A stretch of DNA of 64,000 nt from CAVTHK01 sp964552235 (GCA_964552235.1 CAZKGO010000014.1:3791-67790), one strand, 5' to 3'; positions 32,948-42,416 are shown, counted from the first letter of the stretch. Numbers and translations: made by a program. Notes: a model not told the origin generated them from the letters alone.

Positions 32948-33484
32948 GTGTTCCTCAAGGCCATCGTCAAGCTCGTCGCCGCGCTCAACTCCAACAAGGG
33001 CGTCGGCGAGGTCGCCGCGGGCGTCGCCTTTGGGCTGCTGCTCGCTCTGGTGCCCGCGGGCAACCTCCTGTGGGCGGCGCTCGTCCTGGCGACCTGGTTC
33101 CTCAAGGTCAACTTCGCGGTCGAGATGCTCGTGGCGGCCGTGCTCAAGCTGGCGGCCCCGCTGTTCGACCCGCTGCTCGACTCCCTCGGGGCGGCGGTGC
33201 TGACGCTGCCGCCGCTGCAGGGGCTGTTCACGGCGCTGTACAACGTGCCGCTCGTGCCGTTGACCCGCTTCAACAACACTGTCGTGATGGGCGGCCTGCT
33301 GGCGGGCATCGCGCTGTGGGTGCCGGCCTACCTGGTGTCCAGGATGCTCGTGCGCCTCTACCGGGAAAAGGCCAAGCCGCGCATCGAGGCGAGCCGGCTC
33401 TACAAGTGGTTCCGCAGGCTGCCCCTCATTGAGGGACTGGCACGGCTCGCAGCCCGCGCGTCGGGCCTCGGTTCGGGCGCCTGA
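32948..33484 (+). CDS. TIGR03546-type membrane protein
   Basis: The GTG start at 32948 gives 178 residues with several membrane segments (GVAFGLLLALVPAGNLLWAA and VVMGGLLAGIALWVPAYLV among them). The sequence resembles the TIGR03546 family, a rare uncharacterised family that I recall being encoded next to TIGR03545 proteins, exactly as here: the partner starts 10 bases after this stop. Role in the envelope is inferred only from membrane topology and the pairing. Confidence 0.8.
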   Translation: MFLKAIVKLVAALNSNKGVGEVAAGVAFGLLLALVPAGNLLWAALVLATWFLKVNFAVEMLVAAVLKLAAPLFDPLLDSLGAAVLTLPPLQGLFTALYNVPLVPLTRFNNTVVMGGLLAGIALWVPAYLVSRMLVRLYREKAKPRIEASRLYKWFRRLPLIEGLARLAARASGLGSGA

Positions 33485-33494
33485 GGGGGTTGTC

Positions 33495-35249
33495 ATGCGC
33501 TGGATCAAGCTGAGCGTGTTCCTGCTGCTCGTCGCCGCTCTGGTGGGCGCGAGCCTGCTGTTCAAGGACCCGCTGGCCGAGCGCGGGTTGGAAGCCGCCC
33601 TCGAAGGGGTGTTCCGGGCCCGTGCGGAAGTCGACGGCCTGCGCTTGCAGCCGCTGCGGGGCAGGGTCGTGTTCAACTCCCTCGCCGTGGCCGACGAGCG
33701 GGAGCCGATGAGCAACCTGTTCGAGCTCGGAGCCACCGAGGCCGCGATCGACCTGCCGCAGCTTCTGAGGCGCAAGGTGGTCGTCGAGTCTGTGGCGTGC
33801 AGCGACATCCGGTGGGGCACCCCGCGCTCGGCCTCGGGCGCGCTGCCGGGCTCAGCCCCGGCGCCCGCCGAGAAGCCCGGCGGCGGATTCGCGCTGCCCG
33901 GCCTCGAGCAGATCGGCTTCGACCCCGCGGCGCTGCTGGCCGCGGAAAAGGCCAGGCTCAAGAGCCCCGCGGCGTACCAGCAATCGAGCGCCGCTGCCGA
34001 GGCTGCCTCGGAGCGCTGGCGGGCCCGCGCCGCCGATCTCGGCGCGACGATCGACACGCTCGGCCAAGAGGTGGATGCGGTCAGGAGAATCGACTTCCGC
34101 AGCGTCAAGAGCGTCGATGAGGCGCGCAGGAGCTACGAGGCGGTCCAGAGGCTCGCCGCGGCCCTTGCCGACGCGCAGAAGAACCTCAAGGGGGTGGGGA
34201 CCGAATTCCAGGCGGACCTCGGCCGGCTGCGCGCCGGCGTTTCGGGGGCGAACGCCCTGCTGCAGGAGGACATCCGCTACCTGCGCAGCCGCATCAGCCT
34301 GCCCGAAGGCGGCATCAAGGGCGTCGTGGCGGCCCTGGCGCGGGGCGCCGTGGAGCAGCGGCTCGGCCGCTTCTCGTCGCTGGCCTACCGCGCCCTCGAG
34401 GCTGCGGGCCGCCTGCGGGACAACCGCGGCGAGGCCACGAAGAAACGGGCGCCGTCGCGGCGCGCGGGCCGGGACGTGCCTTTTCCCGCCACCGGCTATC
34501 CCGGCTTCCTGCTCAAGAGCTTCGCCTTCTCGGTCAAGCCCCAGGGCGCCTCCCTCGCGGGCGAGATCAGGGACCTGTCGAGCGATCCCGAGCTGTGGGG
34601 CAGGCCGGCGGCGTTCCGGGCCGACTACGGCACGGACGCTCTCGCGTTGGAGGCGAGCGGCGAGATCGACGCGAGGGAGGCGGCCCCCCGGGCCAAGGTC
34701 CAGGCCAGAGGCAGCGGCCTCGAATTCGCGCTGAGCGATCTGCCCTGGATCGGAGCCGCGGCCGGATCCTATGGGTTCGAGACGACGGCAGAGGTCGGCC
34801 CCGGCGGCGTCACCGGCGAGGCGTCGGTGAGAACAGGCGCCGTGCGCACCGGCGAGGCCGAGAACGTGGCGGGTCGCCTGGTGGCCGACGCGCTGGCCGG
34901 CGCGAAGCAAGTCGCCTTTGACATCGGCTACAGGCGGTCGGGAGATGACTTCGATCTCACGCTGCGCTCGAACCTCGACGACGAGGTCTCGCGGCAGCTC
35001 GCCTCGCGCATGGCCGAGCTCAAGGCCGACTACCAGAAGCAGGCCGAAGCGCAGCTGCGCAAGTCGCTGGCCCCCGAGCTTACCCGCGCGCAGGAGCGGC
35101 TGGCCTCGCTCGACGCCACGGGCAGCCGGCTCGCGGCTCTCGACGACCGCGCCGAGGGCCACCGCCGGGAGATCGAAGCGAAAAAGGCCGAGTACGACGC
35201 TGCGCTCATCCGCCTCGGCGGCGGGCTGCTCAAGATCCCGGGATTCTAG
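33495..35249 (+). CDS. TIGR03545-type envelope protein with coiled coil
   Basis: The ATG at 33495 gives 584 residues. One N-terminal membrane anchor (LSVFLLLVAALVGASLLF) is followed by an AsmA/LPS-transport-like segment (DGLRLQPLRGRVVFNSLAVA), an Ala/Arg-rich helical region of about 150 residues and a beta-rich C-terminal half. It resembles the uncharacterised TIGR03545 family, partnered with TIGR03546 directly upstream. A periplasmic lipid- or envelope-related role is suggested by the AsmA-like N-terminus and the anchor, but is not established. Confidence 0.8.
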   Translation: MRWIKLSVFLLLVAALVGASLLFKDPLAERGLEAALEGVFRARAEVDGLRLQPLRGRVVFNSLAVADEREPMSNLFELGATEAAIDLPQLLRRKVVVESVACSDIRWGTPRSASGALPGSAPAPAEKPGGGFALPGLEQIGFDPAALLAAEKARLKSPAAYQQSSAAAEAASERWRARAADLGATIDTLGQEVDAVRRIDFRSVKSVDEARRSYEAVQRLAAALADAQKNLKGVGTEFQADLGRLRAGVSGANALLQEDIRYLRSRISLPEGGIKGVVAALARGAVEQRLGRFSSLAYRALEAAGRLRDNRGEATKKRAPSRRAGRDVPFPATGYPGFLLKSFAFSVKPQGASLAGEIRDLSSDPELWGRPAAFRADYGTDALALEASGEIDAREAAPRAKVQARGSGLEFALSDLPWIGAAAGSYGFETTAEVGPGGVTGEASVRTGAVRTGEAENVAGRLVADALAGAKQVAFDIGYRRSGDDFDLTLRSNLDDEVSRQLASRMAELKADYQKQAEAQLRKSLAPELTRAQERLASLDATGSRLAALDDRAEGHRREIEAKKAEYDAALIRLGGGLLKIPGF

Positions 35250-35258
35250 GCGGCCCAC

Positions 35259-36002
35259 CTACCCGGCGGTGCTGGCGACTCCCTCCAGCGCAACGGGCGA
35301 AGGTGCGTCGCCCATCAGCAGCTGCTTGCGGCGGTCGCCGTGGATGGTCGCCAGCCTGACCGCCTCCTCGATGTTGCGGCCGCGGATGGCCTCGTACATC
35401 TGGCGGTGCTGCCGCAGGGTCGCGTCCCGGGTGGCGAAGTAGGCGGTGTTGGAGAGCCGGTCGCTGCGCAGCATGCCGTTGATGATCGACAGCAGGCTCA
35501 CGGAAAAGGGGTTGCGCGACATGCGGGCCACCACCAGGTGGATCTGCTCGTCGAGCTCCACGAGGCTGCGGACATCCGGCGCCTGGGCGCTCTCCTCGAC
35601 GTACATGCCCAGCTCGTGGATCTCCTCGTCGGTGGCTCGCTCGGCAGCGGCGGCAAAGATCCCTCTCTCGAGGATCGTCTTCAGCTCATGGATGTGCAGG
35701 AGCCGGAAACGGCTGTCCACGTCGCCCACCGCGATCAGAAGGGTAAAGAGGTCGAGGATCCGGGAAAAGTCGAACTGGCGGACGTAGGTGCCCGCCCGAG
35801 GGTGGGTTTCCAGAAGGCCGAGCGCCGAAGCCTTGAGGATGCTGGAGCGCACCTGGCTCGGGTTCAGGCCGAGGGCTCCGGCGACATTCCTGATCGAGGG
35901 CAGGCGGTCACCGGGCTTCAGGCCGAGCTCCCCTATGTAGCTGAGCAGCAGGAACAACTCCTTGTCCTGGGTCGACTTGACGACGATTCCCGCTTGCCAC
36001 AT
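35259..36002 (-). CDS. GntR-family (FadR-type FCD) transcriptional regulator
   Basis: The ATG at 36000-36002 has GGGAGG upstream and gives 247 residues; the in-frame extension to 36077 runs through the promoter. The winged helix is marked by KPGDRLPSIRNVAGALGL and PSQVRSSILKASALGLLETH, and the rest is an all-helical FCD effector domain with LDEQIHLVVARMS and LRQHRQMYEAIRGRNIEEA. It diverges from the Opp/Dpp-type ABC operon across a 216-bp region with strong promoters and a long palindrome, so it most likely controls that operon in response to its ligand. Confidence 0.92.
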   Translation of the reverse strand: MWQAGIVVKSTQDKELFLLLSYIGELGLKPGDRLPSIRNVAGALGLNPSQVRSSILKASALGLLETHPRAGTYVRQFDFSRILDLFTLLIAVGDVDSRFRLLHIHELKTILERGIFAAAAERATDEEIHELGMYVEESAQAPDVRSLVELDEQIHLVVARMSRNPFSVSLLSIINGMLRSDRLSNTAYFATRDATLRQHRQMYEAIRGRNIEEAVRLATIHGDRRKQLLMGDAPSPVALEGVASTAG

Positions 36003-36048
36003 CAGGCGACGCCTCCCGCTGCCGTGCGGCCGCGCACGGACACCCGCA

Positions 36049-36077
36049 ATCGTAGGCCATGGGCCGGGCCCTGTCAA
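36049..36077 (-). promoter_or_regulatory. Promoter of the gntR gene
   Basis: On the complement, TTGACA (36072-36077) and TACGAT (36049-36054) are 17 bases apart. Directly upstream lies TCTGATGATCACAGA (36082-36096), with TCTG/CAGA arms around TGATCA, a possible regulatory site. Confidence 0.7.
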
Positions 36078-36144
36078 GGAATCTGATGATCACAGATGGT
36101 CACTTCGAACCGGCCCCCAAAGTTGGCTATTCTGCCGATTTTTG

Positions 36145-36173
36145 TTGACATATCCATCACGTGGGCTTATAAC
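36145..36173 (+). promoter_or_regulatory. Strong promoter of the Opp/Dpp-type ABC operon
   Basis: TTGACA (36145-36150) and TATAAC (36168-36173) are 17 bases apart. Transcription would begin near 36180, at the left arm of the palindrome. Confidence 0.85.
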
Positions 36174-36180
36174 GACAGCA

Positions 36181-36205
36181 GGCTGATTATTAGCGATAAT
36201 CAGCC
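36181..36205. promoter_or_regulatory. 25-bp perfect palindrome at the start of the ABC-operon transcript
   Basis: Two perfect 10-bp arms, GGCTGATTAT and ATAATCAGCC, flank a 5-base centre (TAGCG). The site begins at the predicted transcription start and ends directly before the GGAGGAGG ribosome site. It is well placed as an operator for the divergent GntR regulator. As RNA it would form a hairpin just upstream of the ribosome site. Confidence 0.8.
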
Positions 36206-36218
36206 GGAGGAGGTGTTC

Positions 36219-38171
36219 ATGAAGAAGGGTGTGCTCGCTCTGGCAGCCTGGCTCGCTCTCGGTGCGACGGCCTTTGCCGGCGGGACCGTGGAGCCGGGGA
36301 AAGAGGCGGCCGCGGAGGGCGGTGCGCTGCTGAAAGAGGCCCCGGAGCTGCACAAGCTCGTGCAGGAAGGCAAGCTTCCGCCCCTGGAGCAGCGGCTGCC
36401 CAAGGAGCCGATGGTCGTCACTCCGCTGAAGCCCGGCAAGTACGGCGGAACGCTGCGCCTGTCGCTGCTCGGCAACGACTGGGGCTACGCGGGCCGCTAC
36501 CAGTCCAACGAGAACCTGCTGAGGTTCACGCCCGACTGGTCGGGGGTCATCCCGAACCTCGCCAAGAAGTACGAGGTGTCGACGGACAACCGCACCTACA
36601 CCTTCTATCTCCGCGAGGGCCTCAAGTGGTCCGACGGCCAGCCCTTCGGCCCCGAGGACTTCCGATTCTGGTACGAAGACATCTACATGAACAACGATCT
36701 CACCAAGGTGCGCAGCGGCTGGATGACCACCGGCAAGGCGCCCTTCAAGTTCGAGATCGTCGATCCTCTGACCATCCGCTACACCTTTGCCGCGCCCTAC
36801 GGCTTTTTCCCGCAGCGGGTGGCCCACTACAGCGGCTCGCTGTACGTACCCTCTCACTACATGAAGCAGTACCACATCAAGTACAACCCCAAGGCCAACG
36901 AGCAGGCCAAGGCGGCCGGCTACGCGGACTGGATCGAGTACTTCCGCTTCCAGGCGGGCGACACCGGCAGCAACGTGGCCAACGAGGTCAAGCCGGTGAT
37001 GTACGCGTGGAAGTGGGAGGTGGCGCCGGGCAAAGGCACGACCACCCGCGCGGTGTCTCTGCGCAACCCCTACTACTGGAAGGTCGACCCTCAGGGTCGC
37101 CAGTACCCCTACATCGACCGCCTGGAGTACATGGTGCTCAGCGACAAAGAGGTGCTCACCCTCGCGATCATGAACGGCGAGCTCGACCACGTGGACCAGC
37201 ACGTGACCACGCTGAGCAACAAGAGCGTCTTTTTCGAGAACAAGGACAAGGGCAAGTACCGGTTCGTCGAGAACACGATGGTGGCCCCCAATGCCATGGC
37301 CATCTGCCTGAACCTCAACCACCCTGACCCGGTCAAGAACGCGCTGTACAACGACAAGAACTTCCGCATCGGGATGTCCCACGCCATCAACCGGCAGGAG
37401 ATCATCGACATCGTGTTCCTCGGCCAGACCAAGCCGGCCCAGGTGTCACCGCGTCCGGAATCGGACCTCTACCGCGAGAGCATGGCCAAGCAGTACACCG
37501 AGTTCAGCATCGAGAAGGCCAACCAGTACCTGGACAGGGCCGGCGTCACCAAGAGGGACGCCGACGGCTACCGCCTGATGGCCGACGGGCGGCGGCTGAC
37601 GATCATCTTCGAGATCGACCAGGCCCGCAAGACCTTTATCGACGGCATGGAGCTGCTGATTCCGCAGTGGAAAAAGGCGGGCATCGAGGCTCAGATCAAG
37701 ACCATGGACCGCTCGCTGTGGGACCAGCGGGTCCGGGGCACCAACGACTACGACGCCACGATCCACTACTTCGGCGCCGGCGTCGGCTCGGACATGTACC
37801 TCGACCCGCGCTACTTCGTTCCCTTCTCGCCCGGCAACAGCCTGTATGCCCGCGGCTGGGCGACCTGGTACAGCAATCCCCAGGGCATCGACTCCAAGGT
37901 CAAGCCGGTGGAGCCGCCCGCCGACGTCAAGGAGAGCTTCAGGCTCTGGGACCAGCTGCAGATGTCGGGTTCGGAAGCGGAGCAGAAGCGCCTGATGAAG
38001 GCGATCCTCGACATCGCGGAAAAGGGCTTCTGGCACATCGGCGTCTGCTGGGAGCCGGATCAGTACGCGGTGGTGGGCACGAGGGTCGGCAACGTGCCGG
38101 ACAGCTACCCCTGGAGCTCCTCCTATCACAACCCGGCGCCGACCAACGTGTACACCTGGTTCATCCAGTAG
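36219..38171 (+). CDS. ABC transporter substrate-binding protein, family 5 (peptide/oligosaccharide)
   Basis: The ATG follows GGAGGAGG and gives 650 residues with a signal peptide (about 1-21). After a lead segment (LVQEGKLPPLEQRLPKEP) comes KYGGTLRLSLLG and the family-5 fold: FYLREGLKWSDGQPFGPEDF, IMNGELDHVDQHVT and MSHAINRQEIIDIV. Many spirochaetal and soil relatives with this N-terminus carry oligosaccharides rather than peptides, so the ligand is open. It heads a five-gene transporter operon plus an aldolase. Confidence 0.93.
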   Translation: MKKGVLALAAWLALGATAFAGGTVEPGKEAAAEGGALLKEAPELHKLVQEGKLPPLEQRLPKEPMVVTPLKPGKYGGTLRLSLLGNDWGYAGRYQSNENLLRFTPDWSGVIPNLAKKYEVSTDNRTYTFYLREGLKWSDGQPFGPEDFRFWYEDIYMNNDLTKVRSGWMTTGKAPFKFEIVDPLTIRYTFAAPYGFFPQRVAHYSGSLYVPSHYMKQYHIKYNPKANEQAKAAGYADWIEYFRFQAGDTGSNVANEVKPVMYAWKWEVAPGKGTTTRAVSLRNPYYWKVDPQGRQYPYIDRLEYMVLSDKEVLTLAIMNGELDHVDQHVTTLSNKSVFFENKDKGKYRFVENTMVAPNAMAICLNLNHPDPVKNALYNDKNFRIGMSHAINRQEIIDIVFLGQTKPAQVSPRPESDLYRESMAKQYTEFSIEKANQYLDRAGVTKRDADGYRLMADGRRLTIIFEIDQARKTFIDGMELLIPQWKKAGIEAQIKTMDRSLWDQRVRGTNDYDATIHYFGAGVGSDMYLDPRYFVPFSPGNSLYARGWATWYSNPQGIDSKVKPVEPPADVKESFRLWDQLQMSGSEAEQKRLMKAILDIAEKGFWHIGVCWEPDQYAVVGTRVGNVPDSYPWSSSYHNPAPTNVYTWFIQ

Positions 38172-38249
38172 TCGGCGCTGTCAGTCCCCCGGGCCGCCGG
38201 CAGGCGGCTCGCGGGGCGTCGCTGCCGGCCGAGCGAGGGAATCCCGGGC

Positions 38250-39245
38250 ATGGGTGAGTACATCCTGCGCCGCATCCTGCTGATGATCCCGACTCTCTTC
38301 GTGATCTCGATCGTGGCGTTCCTCGTGATCCAGCTTCCGCCGGGCGACTTCCTCACCACCTTGGTGGCCGGCCTGATGGAACAGGGCGAGACGGTGGACA
38401 AAACCCAACTGGCGGCGCTGCAGCAGCAGTACGGCCTCGGCCGGCCCGTCCACGTGCAGTACTGGAAATGGATGTCCGGGATCTTCCTCCGCGGCGACTT
38501 CGGCCGGTCGTTCGCCTGGCAGAAACCCGTCAAGGAGCTGATCTGGGGACGCCTCGGCCTCACCTTTGCGCTGTCCCTATCCACGATGCTGTTCACCTGG
38601 GTCGTCGCGATCCCGATCGGCATCTATTCGGCGGTGCGGCAGTACTCGATCGGCGACTACGTGGCGACGTTCTTCGGCTTCATCGGCCTGGCGATCCCCA
38701 ACTTTCTGCTGGCGCTCGTGCTGATGTACGTCGCCTTCCGCTACTTCAACATGAGCGTCGGCGGCCTGTTCTCGCCCCAGTTCGTCGACGCGCCCTGGAG
38801 CTGGGCCAAGCTCGTCGACTTCGTCCAGCACCTCTGGATCCCGATGATCGTGCTCGGCACCTCGGGAACCGCGGGGCTCATCCGGATCCTCCGCGCCAAC
38901 CTCCTCGACGAGCTGAAAAAGACCTACGTCGTGGCCGTGCGCTCGCGCGGTGCGGGCGAGTTCGCCCTGCTGATGCGCTACCCCGTGCGGGTGGCCATGA
39001 ACCCCTTCGTCTCGACGATCGGCTGGGCGCTGCCCAACCTGGTTTCCGGAGCGACCGTCACGGCCATCGTGCTCAACCTTCCGACCACAGGGCCGCTGCT
39101 GCTGCACGCCCTCAAGACCCAGGACATGTACCTGGCCGGCAGCTTCATCATGATGCTCAGCACGCTGACCGTGATCGGCACCCTGGTCTCCGACATCCTG
39201 CTGGCCCTCGTGGATCCGCGGATCCGCTACACAAAGGCGGGCTGA
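38250..39245 (+). CDS. ABC transporter permease, DppB/OppB type
   Basis: This 331-residue inner-membrane protein begins MGEYILRRILLMIPTLFVIS, the usual DppB first helix. RPVHVQYWKWMSGIFLRGDF and the EAA-type loop (VVAVRSRGAGEFALLMRYPV) mark the binding-protein-dependent permease domain. It forms the translocation pore with the next permease. It lies 78 bases after the binding-protein gene and two bases before the second permease. Confidence 0.95.
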   Translation: MGEYILRRILLMIPTLFVISIVAFLVIQLPPGDFLTTLVAGLMEQGETVDKTQLAALQQQYGLGRPVHVQYWKWMSGIFLRGDFGRSFAWQKPVKELIWGRLGLTFALSLSTMLFTWVVAIPIGIYSAVRQYSIGDYVATFFGFIGLAIPNFLLALVLMYVAFRYFNMSVGGLFSPQFVDAPWSWAKLVDFVQHLWIPMIVLGTSGTAGLIRILRANLLDELKKTYVVAVRSRGAGEFALLMRYPVRVAMNPFVSTIGWALPNLVSGATVTAIVLNLPTTGPLLLHALKTQDMYLAGSFIMMLSTLTVIGTLVSDILLALVDPRIRYTKAG

Positions 39246-39247
39246 CC

Positions 39248-40393
39248 GTGGCGCGCGAGGTGATCTTCAAGAGCCGCGCCCCGCAACGGGGCGAGACGCC
39301 GGAGATCTACGTCGCCGGCCAGTGGCAGCTGATGTGGTGGCGTTTCAAGAAGCACCGCGTCGCCTTTGCCAGCGGGATCATCGTGGCGGCCTTTTACCTG
39401 ATCGCGGCCTTTTGCGAGTTCCTCGCGCCCCGCAACCTCGAGTATTACTCGTCGCGCTACGTCTACGCGCCGCCCCAGCGGCTGCACCTCTTTCTCCGCG
39501 AAGAGGGCCGGCTGCGTCTGGCGCCGCACGTCTACGGCTACGCGAGCCGCCTCGACCCGGTATCGCTGCGACGCACCTACACGGCGGACCCGCAGCAGGT
39601 GATACCCGTGCGGTTCTTCGCCAAGGGCGACCCGTACAGGCTCTGGGGCCTCCTGCCGGCGCGGCGCCACCTGATCGCCCCCGTAGACCCGGCGGCGCCG
39701 CTGCTGCTCTTCGGAGCCGATCGGCTGGGCCGCGACGTGTTCAGCCGCGTGCTGTACGGCAGCCGCGTCTCGCTCTCGATCGGCCTTGTGGGCGTGTTCC
39801 TGAGCCTGTTCCTCGGCATCCTGCTGGGCGGCATCTCGGGCTACTGCGGCGGGGTCGTCGACGACGCGATCCAGCGCGTCATCGAGTTCCTCAAGGCCAT
39901 CCCCACGATCCCGCTCTGGATGGGGCTGGCCGCGGCGATTCCGCCCGACTGGCCTCCGCTTCGGGTCTACTTTGGCATCACCGTGATCCTGGCCATGGTC
40001 GGCTGGACCGGCATGGCCCGCGTCGTGCGCGGCAAGTTCTACTCGCTGAAGAACGAGGACTTCGTGATCGCGGCGCGCCTCGACGGCTGCCCGAGGACCC
40101 GCATCATCCTGCGCCACATGGTGCCTTCGTTCCTGAGCCACATCATCGCCTCGGTCACGCTCTCGATCCCCGGCATGATCCTGAGCGAGACGTCGCTGAG
40201 CTTTCTCGGCATCGGGCTGCAGCCTCCCGTAGTGAGCTGGGGCGTGCTGCTGAACGACGCGCAGAACATCCGCGCCATCTCGGGGGCGCCGTGGCTGCTC
40301 TTTGCCCCCGGGCTGTGCGTGATCGTGACCGTTCTGTGCATGAACTTTCTCGGGGACGGGCTGCGGGACGCCGCTGACCCGTACAGCACGTGA
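39248..40393 (+). CDS. ABC transporter permease, DppC/OppC type
   Basis: The GTG at 39248 lies two bases after the previous stop and gives 381 residues. The first membrane helix (about residues 38-58) is followed by a long external loop of about 115 residues (39450-39700), then GADRLGRDVFSRVLYGSRVS and the core helices with the cytoplasmic EAA loop (IAARLDGCPRTRIILRHMVP). The extended loop is longer than in E. coli OppC and is typical of this subfamily. It partners the DppB-type permease. Confidence 0.94.
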   Translation: MAREVIFKSRAPQRGETPEIYVAGQWQLMWWRFKKHRVAFASGIIVAAFYLIAAFCEFLAPRNLEYYSSRYVYAPPQRLHLFLREEGRLRLAPHVYGYASRLDPVSLRRTYTADPQQVIPVRFFAKGDPYRLWGLLPARRHLIAPVDPAAPLLLFGADRLGRDVFSRVLYGSRVSLSIGLVGVFLSLFLGILLGGISGYCGGVVDDAIQRVIEFLKAIPTIPLWMGLAAAIPPDWPPLRVYFGITVILAMVGWTGMARVVRGKFYSLKNEDFVIAARLDGCPRTRIILRHMVPSFLSHIIASVTLSIPGMILSETSLSFLGIGLQPPVVSWGVLLNDAQNIRAISGAPWLLFAPGLCVIVTVLCMNFLGDGLRDAADPYST

Positions 40394-40401
40394 GGCCGGC
40401 C

Positions 40402-41403
40402 ATGGCCGATCCGCTGCTCGCCGTCCGCAGCCTCCGCACCTGGTTCTACACCGACGAGGGAATCGTCAAGGCGGTGGACGGCGTCGACTTCGACGTCCCC
40501 GACGGCAGGACCGTGTGCCTCGTCGGCGAATCGGGCTGCGGCAAGTCCATCACGGCGCGCTCCGTGCTCAACCTCATCGACCGGCCCGGCCGGATCGTCG
40601 AGGGCCGGATCCTCTACCGCGATCGCGACGCCGGCGAGGTGGACCTCGCCCGCCTGGACCCCCGCGGGCCGGAGATCCGCTCGATCCGCGGGCGCCACAT
40701 CTCGATGATCTTCCAGGAGCCGATGTCGTCGCTGGGCCCAGTCAACCGGATCGGCGATCAGCTGGCCGAAACCCTGATGCTGCACCTGCCCGTCAACCGC
40801 GAGGAGGCGCGCGAGCGCTCGATCGCACTCCTGCGCCAGGTGGGCATTCCCCGGGCGGAGACGCGCCTGGGCAGCTACTCGTTCCAGCTCTCCGGGGGCA
40901 TGCGCCAGAGGGTGATGATCGCCCTCGCCCTCGCCTGCGAGCCGAGGCTGCTGATCGCCGACGAGCCGACCACGGCCCTCGACGTCACCACGCAGGCCAC
41001 CATCCTCGAGCTGATCCAGAGGCTGCAGGGCGAGCGGGGAATGGCGGTCATGTTCATCACCCACGACCTGGGCGTGGTGGCGGAGATCGCCGACGAGGTC
41101 GTCGTCATGTACCTCGGCCAGGTGGTCGAGCGGGCCGACGTGCGCACGCTCTTTGCCGAGCCCCGGCATCCCTACGCGCGGGCGCTGCTGGAGTCGATCC
41201 CGCGGCTGAACTTTTCCGAGCACAGGCGCCTGGCCTCGATCGACGGGATCGTGCCTCATCCCCTGGCCCGGCCTTCGGGCTGCCCGTTCAGCGATCGCTG
41301 CCCGAAGGTCTTCGACCGGTGCCGACAGCAGATGCCGCCGCTGTTCGCGCTCGCGCCGGACCACCATGCCCGGTGTTGGCTCCAGGCCGGGGAGAGTCTC
41401 TGA
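40402..41403 (+). CDS. ABC transporter ATP-binding protein, OppD/DppD type
   Basis: The ATG at 40402, or the GTG at 40390, starts a 333-residue ATPase. LVGESGCGKSITARSVLNLI is Walker A, LSGGMRQRVMIALALAC is the signature, LLIADEPTTALDVT is Walker B, and the C-terminus has the oligopeptide-specific domain (RHPYARALLESIP, FSDRCPKVFDRC) with the cysteine pattern of an Fe-S or metal site. It energises import together with the next ATPase, with which it overlaps by three bases. Confidence 0.95.
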   Translation: MADPLLAVRSLRTWFYTDEGIVKAVDGVDFDVPDGRTVCLVGESGCGKSITARSVLNLIDRPGRIVEGRILYRDRDAGEVDLARLDPRGPEIRSIRGRHISMIFQEPMSSLGPVNRIGDQLAETLMLHLPVNREEARERSIALLRQVGIPRAETRLGSYSFQLSGGMRQRVMIALALACEPRLLIADEPTTALDVTTQATILELIQRLQGERGMAVMFITHDLGVVAEIADEVVVMYLGQVVERADVRTLFAEPRHPYARALLESIPRLNFSEHRRLASIDGIVPHPLARPSGCPFSDRCPKVFDRCRQQMPPLFALAPDHHARCWLQAGESL

Positions 41404-42416
41404 TGGCAGCGGAGAGGATCCTGGAAATCCGGTCGCTGCGGATGCACTTCCCTTTTTCCCGGGGCCTGTTCCGCAAGACCCGCGGGGTGGTCAAGGCCGT
41501 CGACGACGTCGCCTTTGACGTGTACGTCGGCGAGACGCTGGGGCTCGTGGGCGAGTCGGGCTGCGGCAAGACCACCCTCGGCCGCTGCATCATGCGCGTC
41601 TACGAGCCCACGGCGGGCTCGATCGGCTACCACCGCTGCGACGGCTCGATCGTGGACCTGGCCGCGATGAGCGAGAAGGAGCTGTTACCCTACAGGCGCG
41701 ACCTGCGCATGATCTTCCAGGACCCGGTCTCGTCCCTGAACCCGCGACTGACGGTGCTGGAGATCGTCGGGGAGGCGCTCAGGGTCAACGGGATCGCCTC
41801 TGGCCGCGAGCTCGAGGAGCGGGTCGTGGACCTGATGCGCAAGGTGGGGCTTCGGCCGGAGTACATACGGCGCTACCCGCACGCCTTCTCCGGCGGCGAG
41901 CGGCAGCGCATCGGCATCGCCCGCGCCCTCGCGCTGAGGCCCCGGATGGTGGTGGCCGACGAGGCGGTCTCGGCCCTCGACGTCTCGGTGCAGGCCCAGA
42001 CCATCAACCTGCTCGAAGACCTGCAGCGGGAGTTCGGTCTCACCTACCTGTTCGTGGCCCACAACCTGAGCGTGGTCCAGCACATCAGCGACCGGGTCCT
42101 GGTGATGTACGTCGGGCGCATGGCGGAGCTGGCCGACACCAACGTGCTCTACCGCCGCCCCCTGCACCCCTACACCGAGGCGCTGCTGTCGGCCGTCCCG
42201 CTGCCGGACCCGACGGCGCGGGGCGCGAGACACCGGGTGTTCCTCGAGGGCGACGTGGCCGACCCCGCCTCGCCGCCCGCGGGCTGCTACTTCCACCCGC
42301 GCTGCCGCTACGCCGCCGAGCGCTGCCGCCTCGAGCAGCCGGCGTGGCGCGAGGTCGAGCCGGGCCATCACGTGGCCTGCCACCGGGCGGCAGAGGTCGC
42401 GCTGGCAGGGATCTAG
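41403..42416 (+). CDS. ABC transporter ATP-binding protein, OppF/DppF type
   Basis: The ATG overlaps the preceding stop (TGATG). The 337-residue ATPase has GLVGESGCGKTTLGRCIMRV (Walker A), FSGGERQRIGIARALALRP (signature) and VVADEAVSALDVSVQAQTIN (Walker B), plus a C-terminal GCYFHPRCRYAAERC cluster. In Walker B the usual DEP reads DEA, with the catalytic Glu retained. It completes the five-protein Opp-type transporter. Confidence 0.95.
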   Translation: MAAERILEIRSLRMHFPFSRGLFRKTRGVVKAVDDVAFDVYVGETLGLVGESGCGKTTLGRCIMRVYEPTAGSIGYHRCDGSIVDLAAMSEKELLPYRRDLRMIFQDPVSSLNPRLTVLEIVGEALRVNGIASGRELEERVVDLMRKVGLRPEYIRRYPHAFSGGERQRIGIARALALRPRMVVADEAVSALDVSVQAQTINLLEDLQREFGLTYLFVAHNLSVVQHISDRVLVMYVGRMAELADTNVLYRRPLHPYTEALLSAVPLPDPTARGARHRVFLEGDVADPASPPAGCYFHPRCRYAAERCRLEQPAWREVEPGHHVACHRAAEVALAGI

